Source: JALORV01 sp963791235 (GTDB taxonomy: Bacteria; Pseudomonadota; Gammaproteobacteria; Burkholderiales; Burkholderiaceae_F). From it: DNA of 64,000 nt. The DNA lies in the NCBI GenBank assembly GCA_963791235.1, contig CAWBRW010000013.1, positions 248,001 to 312,000 on the forward strand. Direction: 5' to 3'. Both the position numbers and the translations under genes were made by a program. The notes beneath the pieces are model-generated. The model saw only the letters and a list, made by a program, of their open reading frames with translations. It was not told where the DNA came from and did not search any database. Numbering within the stretch: position 1 is the first letter of the stretch; every line of letters begins with the position of its first letter. This document shows, in pieces, positions 39,343 to 46,896 of this stretch.

Positions 39343-40576
39343 ATGGAATTTCAATATTCGAGCCGCGCCCAGGAACTGCGCGAACGCGTGACGGCGTTCA
39401 TGAACGAGCACGTCTATCCCGTGGAGCGACGCTTCCACGAGGAAGTCGAGGAGAACACTCGACGAGGCGCACGCTGGACGCCGACACGCCTCATCGAGGA
39501 ACTGAAACCCAAGGCGCGCGCCGCCGGACTGTGGAACCTGTTCCTGCCCGATTCGCCGCACGGCGCCGGGCTCACCAACCTGGAGTACGCGCCGCTGGCG
39601 GAAATCATGGGCCGCGTGCCCTGGGCTTCGGAGGTCTTCAATTGCTCGGCACCGGACACCGGCAACATGGAAACGATCGAGCGCTACGGTTCGCCGGAAC
39701 AGAAGGAGCGCTGGCTCAAGCCGCTGCTCGCGGGCGAGATCCGCTCGGCGTTTGCGATGACCGAGCCCGAGGTGGCCTCATCGGATGCCACGAACATCCA
39801 GACATCCATCCGGCGCGAAGGTGACAGCTACGTCATCAACGGCCGCAAATGGTGGACCTCGGGCGCGGGCGATCCGCGCTGCAGGATCTACATCGTCATG
39901 GGCAAGACCGATCCGGAGGCGCCCCGGCACCAGCAGCAGTCGATGATCCTGGTGCCGGCCGATGCGCGCCGGAATGACCGTCGTGCGGCCGCTGAATGTG
40001 TTCGGCTACGACGATGCGCCGCACGGCCACATGGAGACCCTGTTCGAGAACGTCCGCGTTCCGGCCGCGAACATCCTGCTGGGCGAAGGGCGCGGCTTCG
40101 AGATTGCGCAGGGCCGGCTCGGCCCCGGCCGCATCCACCACTGCATGCGCTCGATCGGGCTGGCCGAGCGCGCACTCGAACTGATGTGCAAGCGGCTGGT
40201 GAGCCGCGTCGCCTTCGGCGGTCCGGTGGCGCGCCAGACGGTGTGGCAGGAGCGCATTGCCGACGCACGCTGCATGATCGACCAGGCGCGGCTGCTGACC
40301 CTCAAGGCGGCGTGGATGATGGACACCGTCGGCAACAAGGCCGCGAAGGCCGAGATCGCGATGATCAAGGTCGTCGCCCCGAATGTCGCCTGCACCGTGC
40401 TCGACTGGGCCATCCAGGCGCACGGCGGTGGCGGCATGTGCGACGACTTCCCGGTTGCCTACGCCTACACGCTGGCGCGCACACTGCGCCTCGCCGACGG
40501 TCCCGACGAAGTCCATCGCAACGCGATCGCAAAGATCGAGATCGCCAAGCACGTTCCCCTTCCTCCACGACACTGA
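39343..40576 (+). CDS. Acyl-CoA dehydrogenase, ACAD11-like
   Basis: About 410 residues; FAD flavoprotein. FAMTEPEVASSDATNI and GRKWWTSGAGDPRC are the flavin/substrate segments with the TEP and WWTSGA patterns seen in ACAD10/11 and bacterial relatives; QAHGGGGMCDDFPVAY and RLADGPDEVHRNAIAKIE end the C-terminal domain. One frame change near 39968 separates ILVPADA from MTVVRPLNVFG. ATG 39343 has AGGAGGAG upstream. ACAD11-type enzymes process 4-hydroxyacyl-CoA after phosphorylation, which links this gene to the kinase gene at 20536-21579 in function, not position. Confidence 0.88.
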
Positions 40577-40584
40577 GGAACGCG

Positions 40585-41274
40585 ATGATCGACGTCTACA
40601 CCTGGTCGACGCCGAACGGCCACAAGGTCCACATCATGCTGGAGGAATGCGGGCTGCCTTACACGGTGCGAGCCGTCGACATCGGCGCTGGCGACCAGTT
40701 CAAGCCGGAGTTCCTGAAGATCAGCCCGAACAACAAGATCCCGGCGATCATCGATGACACAGGTCCGGACGGGAAGCCGATATCCCTGTTCGAATCAGGC
40801 GCCATCCTCATCTACCTGGCCGGCAAGACCGGACGCTTGCTGCCGGCGGACGTTCGCGGCAAGTACACGGCGCTGCAGTGGCTGATGTTTCAGATGGGCG
40901 GAGTGGGCCCGATGCTGGGACAGGCCCATCACTTCCGACTCTATGCGCCCGAAAAGATCGAGTACGCGATCAACCGCTACACCAATGAAGCCAGGCGGCT
41001 GTACCAGGTGATGGACCGGCGGCTTGCAGAGGTCGAATACTTCGCCGGACCGTACTCGATTGCTGACATCGCGATCTTTCCGTGGACGCGCTCGCACGCC
41101 AACCAGGGCGTCGATCTCGCAGAGTTCCCGAACGTGAAACGCTGGTACAAGGCGATCGACGCACGGCCGGCAGTGCAGCGCGGAGTCAAAGTACTGGCGG
41201 ACCGCCGCAAGCCCCTCACCAGTGAAAAGTCGCGCGAGACGCTGTTCGGCGCGCAGCAGTACGCCAAGCACTGA
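40585..41274 (+). CDS. Glutathione S-transferase / disulfide-bond oxidoreductase, YfcG-like
   Basis: A 229-residue Nu-class GST. YTWSTPNGHKVHIMLEECG carries the TPNGxK signature whose Thr/Asn contact glutathione; ISPNNKIPAI and LFESGAILIYLA follow, then GPMLGQAHHF in the helical domain. This set matches E. coli YfcG, a GSH-dependent disulfide reductase. ATG 40585 lies 8 bp after the dehydrogenase stop with GAGGAA upstream, so the two are probably co-transcribed. Confidence 0.9.
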   Translation: MIDVYTWSTPNGHKVHIMLEECGLPYTVRAVDIGAGDQFKPEFLKISPNNKIPAIIDDTGPDGKPISLFESGAILIYLAGKTGRLLPADVRGKYTALQWLMFQMGGVGPMLGQAHHFRLYAPEKIEYAINRYTNEARRLYQVMDRRLAEVEYFAGPYSIADIAIFPWTRSHANQGVDLAEFPNVKRWYKAIDARPAVQRGVKVLADRRKPLTSEKSRETLFGAQQYAKH

Positions 41275-41278
41275 CGGG

Positions 41279-41716
41279 TTACTGGACCGGGTTTTTCAGC
41301 AGATTGCCGAAAGGCACCGGCAGGACGTCGATGCCTTCATCGGCGAGTTCCGCGGCCTGGTCGCGCGACGCCAGACCGCGAATCGAACGCTTCGGCGCCT
41401 CGTCGTAGTGGATGCGCCGCGCCTCTTCCGGGAATTGTTCGCCGACGTCTTCGGTGTTCGCACGGATGTGCTGCGCCATTTGCAGCATCAGTGACTGCAT
41501 CGCTGCATCATTCGGCATCGTCACTTCGTGCTTTACCTGCGGCGCTTCGGCGCCGCGGTTGATGCGCGGCGCGGACAGCAGCTTGCGCACCGAGTGGCTG
41601 CCGCACACCGGACATTCGACGAGCTTCGATTCCTGCTGGCGATCGAAATCCTCCGCCGAGGCAAACCAGCCCTCGAAGGCATGTTCGTTGTCGCAGCTGA
41701 GATTGAAAACCTTCAT
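41279..41716 (-). CDS. DUF1178 family protein
   Basis: A 145-residue protein. N-terminal MKVFNLSCDNEHAFEGWFAS and a CPVCGSHSVRKLLSAPRI knuckle, with an earlier Cys-His pair (C8, H12), suggest zinc binding. The tail, FPEEARRIHYDEAPKRSIRG, is the most conserved DUF1178 block. Function unknown. Convergent with the GST gene (4-bp gap) and directly downstream of the tRNA-Leu gene. Confidence 0.9.
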   Translation of the reverse strand: MKVFNLSCDNEHAFEGWFASAEDFDRQQESKLVECPVCGSHSVRKLLSAPRINRGAEAPQVKHEVTMPNDAAMQSLMLQMAQHIRANTEDVGEQFPEEARRIHYDEAPKRSIRGLASRDQAAELADEGIDVLPVPFGNLLKNPVQ

Positions 41717-41723
41717 CGTCGAT

Positions 41724-41814
41724 TGGTGCCGCGGGCCGGAATCGAACCGGCATGCTTGCTTGCGCTTGCGGCGGATTTTAAGTCCGCTGTGTCTACCAGT
41801 TTCACCACCGCGGC
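41724..41814 (-). tRNA. tRNA-Leu (UAA anticodon)
   Basis: Reverse strand begins GCCGCGGTGGTGAAACTGG and ends CCGCGGCACCA, with a 7-bp acceptor stem, D-arm GGTAGACAC, anticodon loop CTTAAAA (TAA), a long class-II variable arm and the T-loop GGTTCGATTCC. CCA is encoded. Third gene of the tRNA operon. Confidence 0.95.
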
Positions 41815-41903
41815 GGTGATAAAGACCGGTAAAGCCTAGCAGTTACCCGCCTTTGGAAACGGCCGGGTCGCCGGGCCGCCCCAAGGCCCGGCCGCTGATC
41901 ACG

Positions 41904-41950
41904 CGTTCGAGATGCACGTGCGCCGCGCAGCGGCGCGTACATCTCGAACG
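41904..41950 (-). repeat. 47-nt hairpin between tRNA-Cys and tRNA-Leu
   Basis: CGTTCGAGATG at 41904-41914 pairs with CATCTCGAACG at 41940-41950, and inside it GCGCCGC pairs with GCGGCGC around a tiny loop. It lies in the 144-nt spacer of the tRNA transcript. It could be a processing or pausing structure or a small repeat unit; there is no following T-run, so not a standard terminator. Confidence 0.6.
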
Positions 41951-41958
41951 AACGACGT

Positions 41959-42032
41959 TGGAGGCGGGGGTCGGAATCGAACCGGCGTACACGGATTTGC
42001 AGTCCGCTGCATGGCCACTCTGCCACCCCGCC
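41959..42032 (-). tRNA. tRNA-Cys (GCA anticodon)
   Basis: Reverse strand begins GGCGGGGTGGCAGAGTGG and ends CCCGCCTCCA. Anticodon loop CTGCAAA, T-loop GGTTCGATTCC, acceptor GGCGGGG/CCCCGCC. CCA is encoded. Middle gene of the operon. Confidence 0.95.
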
Positions 42033-42081
42033 AGAAGGGGCTCAAACCAAAAGGGGAAGCGCGTGGCTCCCCCCGGAATTA

Positions 42082-42157
42082 TGGAGCGGGCGAAGAGTCT
42101 CGAACTCTCGACCTCAACCTTGGCAAGGTTGCGCTCTACCAACTGAGCTACGCCCGC
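42082..42157 (-). tRNA. tRNA-Gly (GCC anticodon)
   Basis: Reverse strand begins GCGGGCGTAGCTCAGTTGG and ends CGCCCGCTCCA; anticodon loop TTGCCAA, T-loop AGTTCGAGACT. CCA is encoded. First gene of the operon; its promoter starts 13 bp upstream. Confidence 0.96.
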
Positions 42158-42169
42158 TCGAAGCAGCGA

Positions 42170-42197
42170 ATTATATCGGCGGACGAGGGGGTGTCAA
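42170..42197 (-). promoter_or_regulatory. Sigma70-type promoter of the tRNA-Gly/Cys/Leu operon
   Basis: On the reverse strand TTGACA (42197-42192) and TATAAT (42175-42170) are both full consensus, separated by 16 bp, ending 13 nt before tRNA-Gly. The best promoter match I found in the window, as expected for a stable-RNA operon. Confidence 0.85.
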
Positions 42198-42212
42198 ACC
42201 ACGCAGTGACTC

Positions 42213-42812
42213 TCAGCGGTCGTTGTCGAGATGAGGCCATGCCATGCGCAGGTACACGAACATCGAATAGACCGTAAGCGCTGCTGCCACGTAAATCAGC
42301 AGCGTACCGATCAGATGGACGTCGATGACGCCGAACAACTTGTCGTGGAACAGCAGCATCGGGATCGCGACCATCTGCGCAATTGTCTTGATCTTCCCCA
42401 GCGAGTTGACAGCCACGCTGGCGGATTTTCCGATCTGCGCCATCCACTCGCGCAATGCCGAGACCGCGATCTCGCGTCCGATGATCACCAGGGCGACGAA
42501 CTCGTCGATGCGGCCGAGCGACAGCAGCACGATCAGCGCGGCGCACACCATCAGTTTGTCGGCCACCGGATCGAGGAACGCCCCGAGCCGGCTCACCATG
42601 CCGTACTTGCGGGCAATGTAGCCGTCGAAGGCGTCGGTGATCGCCGCTAGCACGAAAAGCCAGCACGCGGTCGCGTTCTTCCAGTGCGAGGGAAACCAGC
42701 TATCCGGGACGTAGAAGATGGCGACGATGACCGGGATCATCGCGATGCGCGCCCAGGTGAGCGCCATCGGCACGTTGAAGGTCAGCGGTGGGCTATTCGG
42801 TGGGCTGGCCAT
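42213..42812 (-). CDS. pgsA: CDP-diacylglycerol-glycerol-3-phosphate 3-phosphatidyltransferase
   Basis: Makes phosphatidylglycerol-phosphate for PG and cardiolipin synthesis. A 199-residue membrane protein with the CDP-alcohol phosphotransferase motif in AITDAFDGYIARKYG ... LGAFLDPVADKL (DGxxAR...GxxxDxxxD) and about five hydrophobic helices. FNVPMALTWARIAMIPVIV is the usual N-terminus, and ATG 42812 places it after a short lead. The start overlaps the uvrC stop by 20 bp; uvrC-pgsA is a conserved proteobacterial pair. Confidence 0.93.
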   Translation of the reverse strand: MASPPNSPPLTFNVPMALTWARIAMIPVIVAIFYVPDSWFPSHWKNATACWLFVLAAITDAFDGYIARKYGMVSRLGAFLDPVADKLMVCAALIVLLSLGRIDEFVALVIIGREIAVSALREWMAQIGKSASVAVNSLGKIKTIAQMVAIPMLLFHDKLFGVIDVHLIGTLLIYVAAALTVYSMFVYLRMAWPHLDNDR

Positions 42813-44643
42813 GCAGTTGCGCGTAGATCCTCTCCGCGAGCTTACGCGAAACGCCTTCGACGGTTGCGATGTCGTCGATCGACGCGGCAGCCAGGCCGCG
42901 CATGCCACCGAAGCGCGCCAGCAGTCGCTGCCGACGCTTCGGGCCGATGCCGTCCATCGTCTCCAGCTGCGAGTTCTGCCGCGACTTCGAACGACGCGCC
43001 CGCATGCCGGTGATCGCAAACCGGTGCGCCTCATCACGGATCTGCGCGACCAGCATCAGCGCCTGGGAATCACGACCGAGCACGAGCGACGGACGATCGT
43101 CGGGAAACACGAGTTCCTCGAGACCGACCTTGCGGTCCTCGCCCTTCGCGACGCCGACCAGCACGCCGGGGTCCAGCCCGAGTTCCTCGAACACCTGCCG
43201 GGCGACCATGACCTGCCCCTTGCCGCCGTCGACCAGCACCAGCTGCGGAAGAATGCCCTCGCCGCGTGCCACGGGCGCAAAGCGCCGCGACAGCACCTGG
43301 CGCATGGCCGCGTAGTCGTCCCCCGGCTCGATTCCCTCGATGTTGTAGCGGCGATATTCCGCCGAGCGCATCTGATGGTTGGCATAGACGACACACGACG
43401 CCTGGGTGGCTTCACCCGCCGTATGACTGACATCGAAGCACTCGACGCGCAGCTTGTCGGCATCCTCGTCGGCGACGTCCAGCCCGAGCGCCTCGATCAG
43501 CGCGCGGGTTCGCGCCATCTGCGAGCCTTCTTCGGCCAGCCGGCGAGCCAGCGCCAGGCGTGCATTGGCTTCGGCCATCTCCAGCCAGCGCCGACGGCTC
43601 TCCTGCGGATGCCGCACGACCTGAACGCGCCGGCCGCTCGCTTCGGACAGGAAGATGCCCACCTCCTCGGCGTCGATGTCCGCATTAACGATGATGGTCG
43701 GCGGGCACGGCTGCGCCGCGTAATGCTGGGAGATGAACGCTTCCAGCACCTCCGCGGGATCGGCAGCCTCGCCGATGCGCGCCGGAAAGTTCGCCTTGTC
43801 GCCGAGGTGTCGACCACCGCGGATCATCGCGAGGTTGACGCAGGCGAGCCCGCCGTCGACGACAACGGCCAGCACATCAGCGTCGGCCTCGGAACCGGTG
43901 GTCTCCATCGCCTGCTGGTGCAGTACGCGAGACAACGCACCCAACTGGTCGCGGACTGCCGCGGCCTCCTCGAACTTGAGGTCGGCGGCGAGCTGCTGCA
44001 TGCGCCCTTCCAGCTCGCGCATGACATCGTCGGTCTCGCCGCGCAGGAAGCGCACCGAGCGGTCGACGTCCTGGGCGTAGCTGGCGGAATCGATGAGACC
44101 GACGCACGGCGCGCTGCAGCGCTGGATCTGGTGCAGCAGGCACGGACGCGAGCGATTGGCGAATACCGTGTCTTCGCAGGTGCGCAGTCGGAACACCTTC
44201 TGCAGCAACTGGATGCTGTCCTTCACGGCCCAGGCATTCGGGAACGGCCCGAAGTACTGCGCACGACGATCAACCGCGCCGCGGTAGTAGGCGATGCGCG
44301 GATACGCGTGGTTGGTGAACCTGAGGTACGGGTACGACTTGTCGTCGCGGAAGACGATGTTGTAGCGCGGCGCCAGCGACTTGATCAGGTTGCTCTCGAG
44401 CAGCAGCGCTTCGGCCTCCGACCGCGTGGCCGTCGTGTCGATCCGGGCCACGCGGGCCAGCATGTGCGCCGTACGCGGGCCCACGCCCTTGTTGAAGTAG
44501 GACGCAACGCGCTTGCGCAGGTCGCGGGCCTTGCCGACGTAGAGCGCCACCCCGTCGGCATCGAGCATGCGATAGACGCCCGGCAGATGTGGCAGGCCGT
44601 CGATAGCGCGGCGGGGATCGAAGGGGGCGGTGGTATCGGCCAT
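42793..44643 (-). CDS. uvrC: Excinuclease ABC subunit C
   Basis: Makes both incisions in nucleotide excision repair. A 616-residue protein: GIY-YIG domain (GVYRMLDADGVALYVGKA), Cys-rich region (RLRTCEDTVF, PCLLHQIQRCSAPC), UVR domain (KFEEAAAVRDQLGAL), RNase H-like endonuclease (LVLVDGGKGQVM, EVFDVSHTAGE-like SECFDVSH segment) and C-terminal helix-hairpin-helix (MDGIGPKRRQRLLARFGGM). ATG 44643 by length. Intact. Confidence 0.97.
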   Translation of the reverse strand: MADTTAPFDPRRAIDGLPHLPGVYRMLDADGVALYVGKARDLRKRVASYFNKGVGPRTAHMLARVARIDTTATRSEAEALLLESNLIKSLAPRYNIVFRDDKSYPYLRFTNHAYPRIAYYRGAVDRRAQYFGPFPNAWAVKDSIQLLQKVFRLRTCEDTVFANRSRPCLLHQIQRCSAPCVGLIDSASYAQDVDRSVRFLRGETDDVMRELEGRMQQLAADLKFEEAAAVRDQLGALSRVLHQQAMETTGSEADADVLAVVVDGGLACVNLAMIRGGRHLGDKANFPARIGEAADPAEVLEAFISQHYAAQPCPPTIIVNADIDAEEVGIFLSEASGRRVQVVRHPQESRRRWLEMAEANARLALARRLAEEGSQMARTRALIEALGLDVADEDADKLRVECFDVSHTAGEATQASCVVYANHQMRSAEYRRYNIEGIEPGDDYAAMRQVLSRRFAPVARGEGILPQLVLVDGGKGQVMVARQVFEELGLDPGVLVGVAKGEDRKVGLEELVFPDDRPSLVLGRDSQALMLVAQIRDEAHRFAITGMRARRSKSRQNSQLETMDGIGPKRRQRLLARFGGMRGLAAASIDDIATVEGVSRKLAERIYAQLHGQPTE

Positions 44644-44664
44644 GGGCGCGATGGCGGTGCAGCT

Positions 44665-44670
44665 TATAAT
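44665..44670 (+). promoter_or_regulatory. Putative -10 hexamer upstream of efp
   Basis: TATAAT just beyond the uvrC start, on the + strand, 238 bp before efp. No clear -35 element is seen. The leader 44671-44908 has no credible gene but holds a small dyad, GTTCGC-CAAGC-GCGAAC, at 44864-44880. Confidence 0.4.
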
Positions 44671-44908
44671 CGCGGGCTTTGCCCGATCAGCGGATCGGGG
44701 CTGTGATCGGTGTGCGGAGGTTACGCGACCGCGCCCGTTGTTTCGACGGGTCTGCGCAGCGGGCAGCGCAGGGGAATTCTAGGTGCCACGCCGAGCCGCA
44801 TCGCAGCCAGTGCGGGCAAGTAGCGCGCCGCGACCCGGAACCCGGCGGGCAATCCGATGAATCGTTCGCCAAGCGCGAACCAGAACTACGTCATTACGAG
44901 ACCGAACC

Positions 44909-45475
44909 ATGGCCAAGATCCTCGCCACTGAAATCCGCGCCGGCAACCTGCTGGAATTCGACAAGCGCGTCTGGCGCGTGCTCAAGAGCTACCACGTGCA
45001 TGTCGGTGGCCGCGGCGGCGCCTACATGCAGATCGAGATCAAGGACATCGAGAGCGGACAGAAGCGTAACGAGCGCCTGTCGACCGACGAAAAGGTCGAG
45101 CGCCCGTATATCGACCGCCGCACGATGACCTACTCGTACCACGACGGCGACAACTATGTCTTCATGGACAACGAGACCTACGAGCAACTCACGCTCGGCG
45201 CCGACTTCCTCGAAGGTCAGGCCGGCTATCTGATGCCGAACATGGAGGTCGAGATCAACTTCCACAACGGCCGCCAGATCGGCATTCAGTTGCCGACGAC
45301 GGTCGTGCTCGAGGTGGTGGACACGGAACCCGGCATCAAGAACGCCACGGCGACGACGTCGTTCAAGCCGGCGAAGCTCGAAACGGGCATTTCGGTGCAG
45401 GTTCCGCCCTTCGTCAATACCGGCGAGAAGATCCGCGTCAACACCGACGACGGCTCGTACGTGGAACGCGCCTGA
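44909..45475 (+). CDS. efp: Translation elongation factor P, alphaproteobacterial-like
   Basis: EF-P relieves ribosome stalling at polyproline. A 188-residue three-domain protein. The modification loop reads HVGGRGGAYMQ, with Arg35 at the place of the lysine modified in E. coli. The sequence after it (RNERLSTDEKVERPYIDRR, VFMDNETYEQLTLG, PPFVNTGEKIRVNTDDGSYVERA) resembles Rhodospirillales-type EF-P, not the KSGRNAA-type EarP-rhamnosylated EF-P of betaproteobacteria. No earP, epmA or epmB is adjacent. Transfer is possible but needs a tree. Confidence 0.93.
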   Translation: MAKILATEIRAGNLLEFDKRVWRVLKSYHVHVGGRGGAYMQIEIKDIESGQKRNERLSTDEKVERPYIDRRTMTYSYHDGDNYVFMDNETYEQLTLGADFLEGQAGYLMPNMEVEINFHNGRQIGIQLPTTVVLEVVDTEPGIKNATATTSFKPAKLETGISVQVPPFVNTGEKIRVNTDDGSYVERA

Positions 45476-45490
45476 CGGCAGTGCGGCGCG

Positions 45491-46030
45491 CTAGCGGCCG
45501 TCGCCCTTCTTGCCCGGGCCTTTCCATCCGCCCTGCGCCTCGCGGATCTGATCCCGCAGGCGCTGCCGCTCCTCCGGCGTCAGGCGTCGCGGCGCTTCGC
45601 CCTCGGCCGCGCGCTGTTCCCGCTGCTGCAGGAAGCGCTGGCGCATGGCCTCGCGCTCCTCGGGCGACATCTTCTGCCACATCTGCCGGCGCTCCTCGCC
45701 GGGAACCCGCCGCATCAGCAGTTCGCGCTGCTCTGGCGACAGGTTCTGCCACATCTCACGGCGCTGCTCGGGCTTCAGGCCCTGCCAGGCCTGCTGCCGC
45801 TCTTCCGGAGTGCGGGCGGCTCGAAACGCCTCCCGCTGCTCCGGCGTCATCTGCTGCCACATCTGCTGGCGCTGCTCCGGGGTCATTCGCATGCGCGCGG
45901 GATCGCCCGCGCCTGGCTGCGCCAGGACCACGGACGCGTGCAGGCATGCCAGCGCGAGCGGCAACGTCTTGAGCAGCGACGCGAGACGCAGCGTGTACAC
46001 GATGTGAACGATTCCGGGCCAGGCGCCCAT
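45491..46030 (-). CDS. Exported PEQR-repeat protein (DUF3106-like)
   Basis: A 179-residue protein with a signal sequence (LLKTLPLALACLHASVVLAQ). The mature part is six or more exact 12-residue repeats of the form PEQRxxMWQxM[T/S] (residues about 50-122), then LTPEERQRLRDQIREAQ. It should form a charged helical rod. The repeat recalls DUF3106 and zinc-resistance/CpxP-like periplasmic proteins. The start at 46030 is tentative; a GTG near 46000 would give a shorter signal. Converges on efp and diverges from ompR. Confidence 0.72.
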   Translation of the reverse strand: MGAWPGIVHIVYTLRLASLLKTLPLALACLHASVVLAQPGAGDPARMRMTPEQRQQMWQQMTPEQREAFRAARTPEERQQAWQGLKPEQRREMWQNLSPEQRELLMRRVPGEERRQMWQKMSPEEREAMRQRFLQQREQRAAEGEAPRRLTPEERQRLRDQIREAQGGWKGPGKKGDGR

Positions 46031-46160
46031 TGCAGCCCTTATTCTCGTCGCGGTCGGCCCCGTCGCGCGCTAAAGTCTGTAACAACTTGTGAAGCATGCC
46101 GGCGGGCCTCTCGACCGGCCGTACGATGCGCGCCGACTCCCCGGACGTCCGTTCTCCCAC

Positions 46161-46886
46161 ATGACACGCAATGCCCAACCCAAAGTGCTGGTTGTCGACG
46201 ACGATCAGCGCCTGCGCGACCTGCTGCGGCGCTACCTGGGCGACAACGGATTCAACGTCTTCGTCGCGGAAAACGGGCAGGCGATGAACCGCATCTGGCT
46301 GCGCGAGCGCTTCGACGTGCTGGTGCTCGACCTGATGATGCCGGGCGAGGACGGGCTGTCGATCCTGCGACGCCTGCGCGGTGGCAACGATCGCACGCCG
46401 ATCGTCATGCTGACTGCCAAGGGTGAGGACGTCGACCGCATCATCGGCCTGGAAATGGGGGCCGACGACTACCTGCCGAAGCCGTTTAACCCCCGCGAAC
46501 TGCTCGCCCGCATCAACGCCGTGCTGCGACGTCGCGCGGCCGAGGAAGCGCCGGGCGCACCCAGCATCGATGGCGAGCCGGTGGCCTTTGGTGAATTCAT
46601 ACTGGATCTCGTGACACGAACCCTGTCCCGCGCCGGCGAGCCGGTGCCGCTGACTACGGGCGAGTTCGCGGTGCTGAAGGCCTTCGCGCGGCATCCGCGA
46701 GTGCCGCTGTCGCGCGAGAAGCTGATGGAAATGGCGCGCGGTCGCGAGTACGAGGCGTTCGATCGCAGTCTCGACGTGCAGATCTCGCGGCTGCGCAAGC
46801 TGATCGAACCCGATCCCGCCAAGCCGCGCTACATCCAGACGGTCTGGGGCCTGGGCTACGTCTTCATTCCGGACGGCCAGGCGTGA
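46161..46886 (+). CDS. ompR: Two-component response regulator OmpR
   Basis: A 241-residue OmpR-type regulator: receiver domain with acidic pocket VVDDD, phosphorylated Asp57 in DVLVLDLMMPGEDG and Lys in DDYLPKPFNPRELLAR. The winged-helix domain has LTTGEFAVLKAFARHP and SLDVQISRLRKLIEPDP, ending QTVWGLGYVF. ATG 46161 (MTRNAQPKVLVVDDD) is preferred over the longer reading from 46089. 10-bp gap to envZ. Confidence 0.93.
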   Translation: MTRNAQPKVLVVDDDQRLRDLLRRYLGDNGFNVFVAENGQAMNRIWLRERFDVLVLDLMMPGEDGLSILRRLRGGNDRTPIVMLTAKGEDVDRIIGLEMGADDYLPKPFNPRELLARINAVLRRRAAEEAPGAPSIDGEPVAFGEFILDLVTRTLSRAGEPVPLTTGEFAVLKAFARHPRVPLSREKLMEMARGREYEAFDRSLDVQISRLRKLIEPDPAKPRYIQTVWGLGYVFIPDGQA

Positions 46887-46896
46887 GCCGCACACG

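Noticed and set aside
39343..41274. Apparent acyl-CoA dehydrogenase-GST fusion of 643 residues
   Set aside because: Results from one base near 39968; the dehydrogenase has a normal C-terminus and stop at 40576, and the GST has its own ATG and ribosome site.
42718..44706. 662-codon + strand open reading opposite uvrC and pgsA
   Set aside because: Antisense shadow of intact uvrC with low-information composition.
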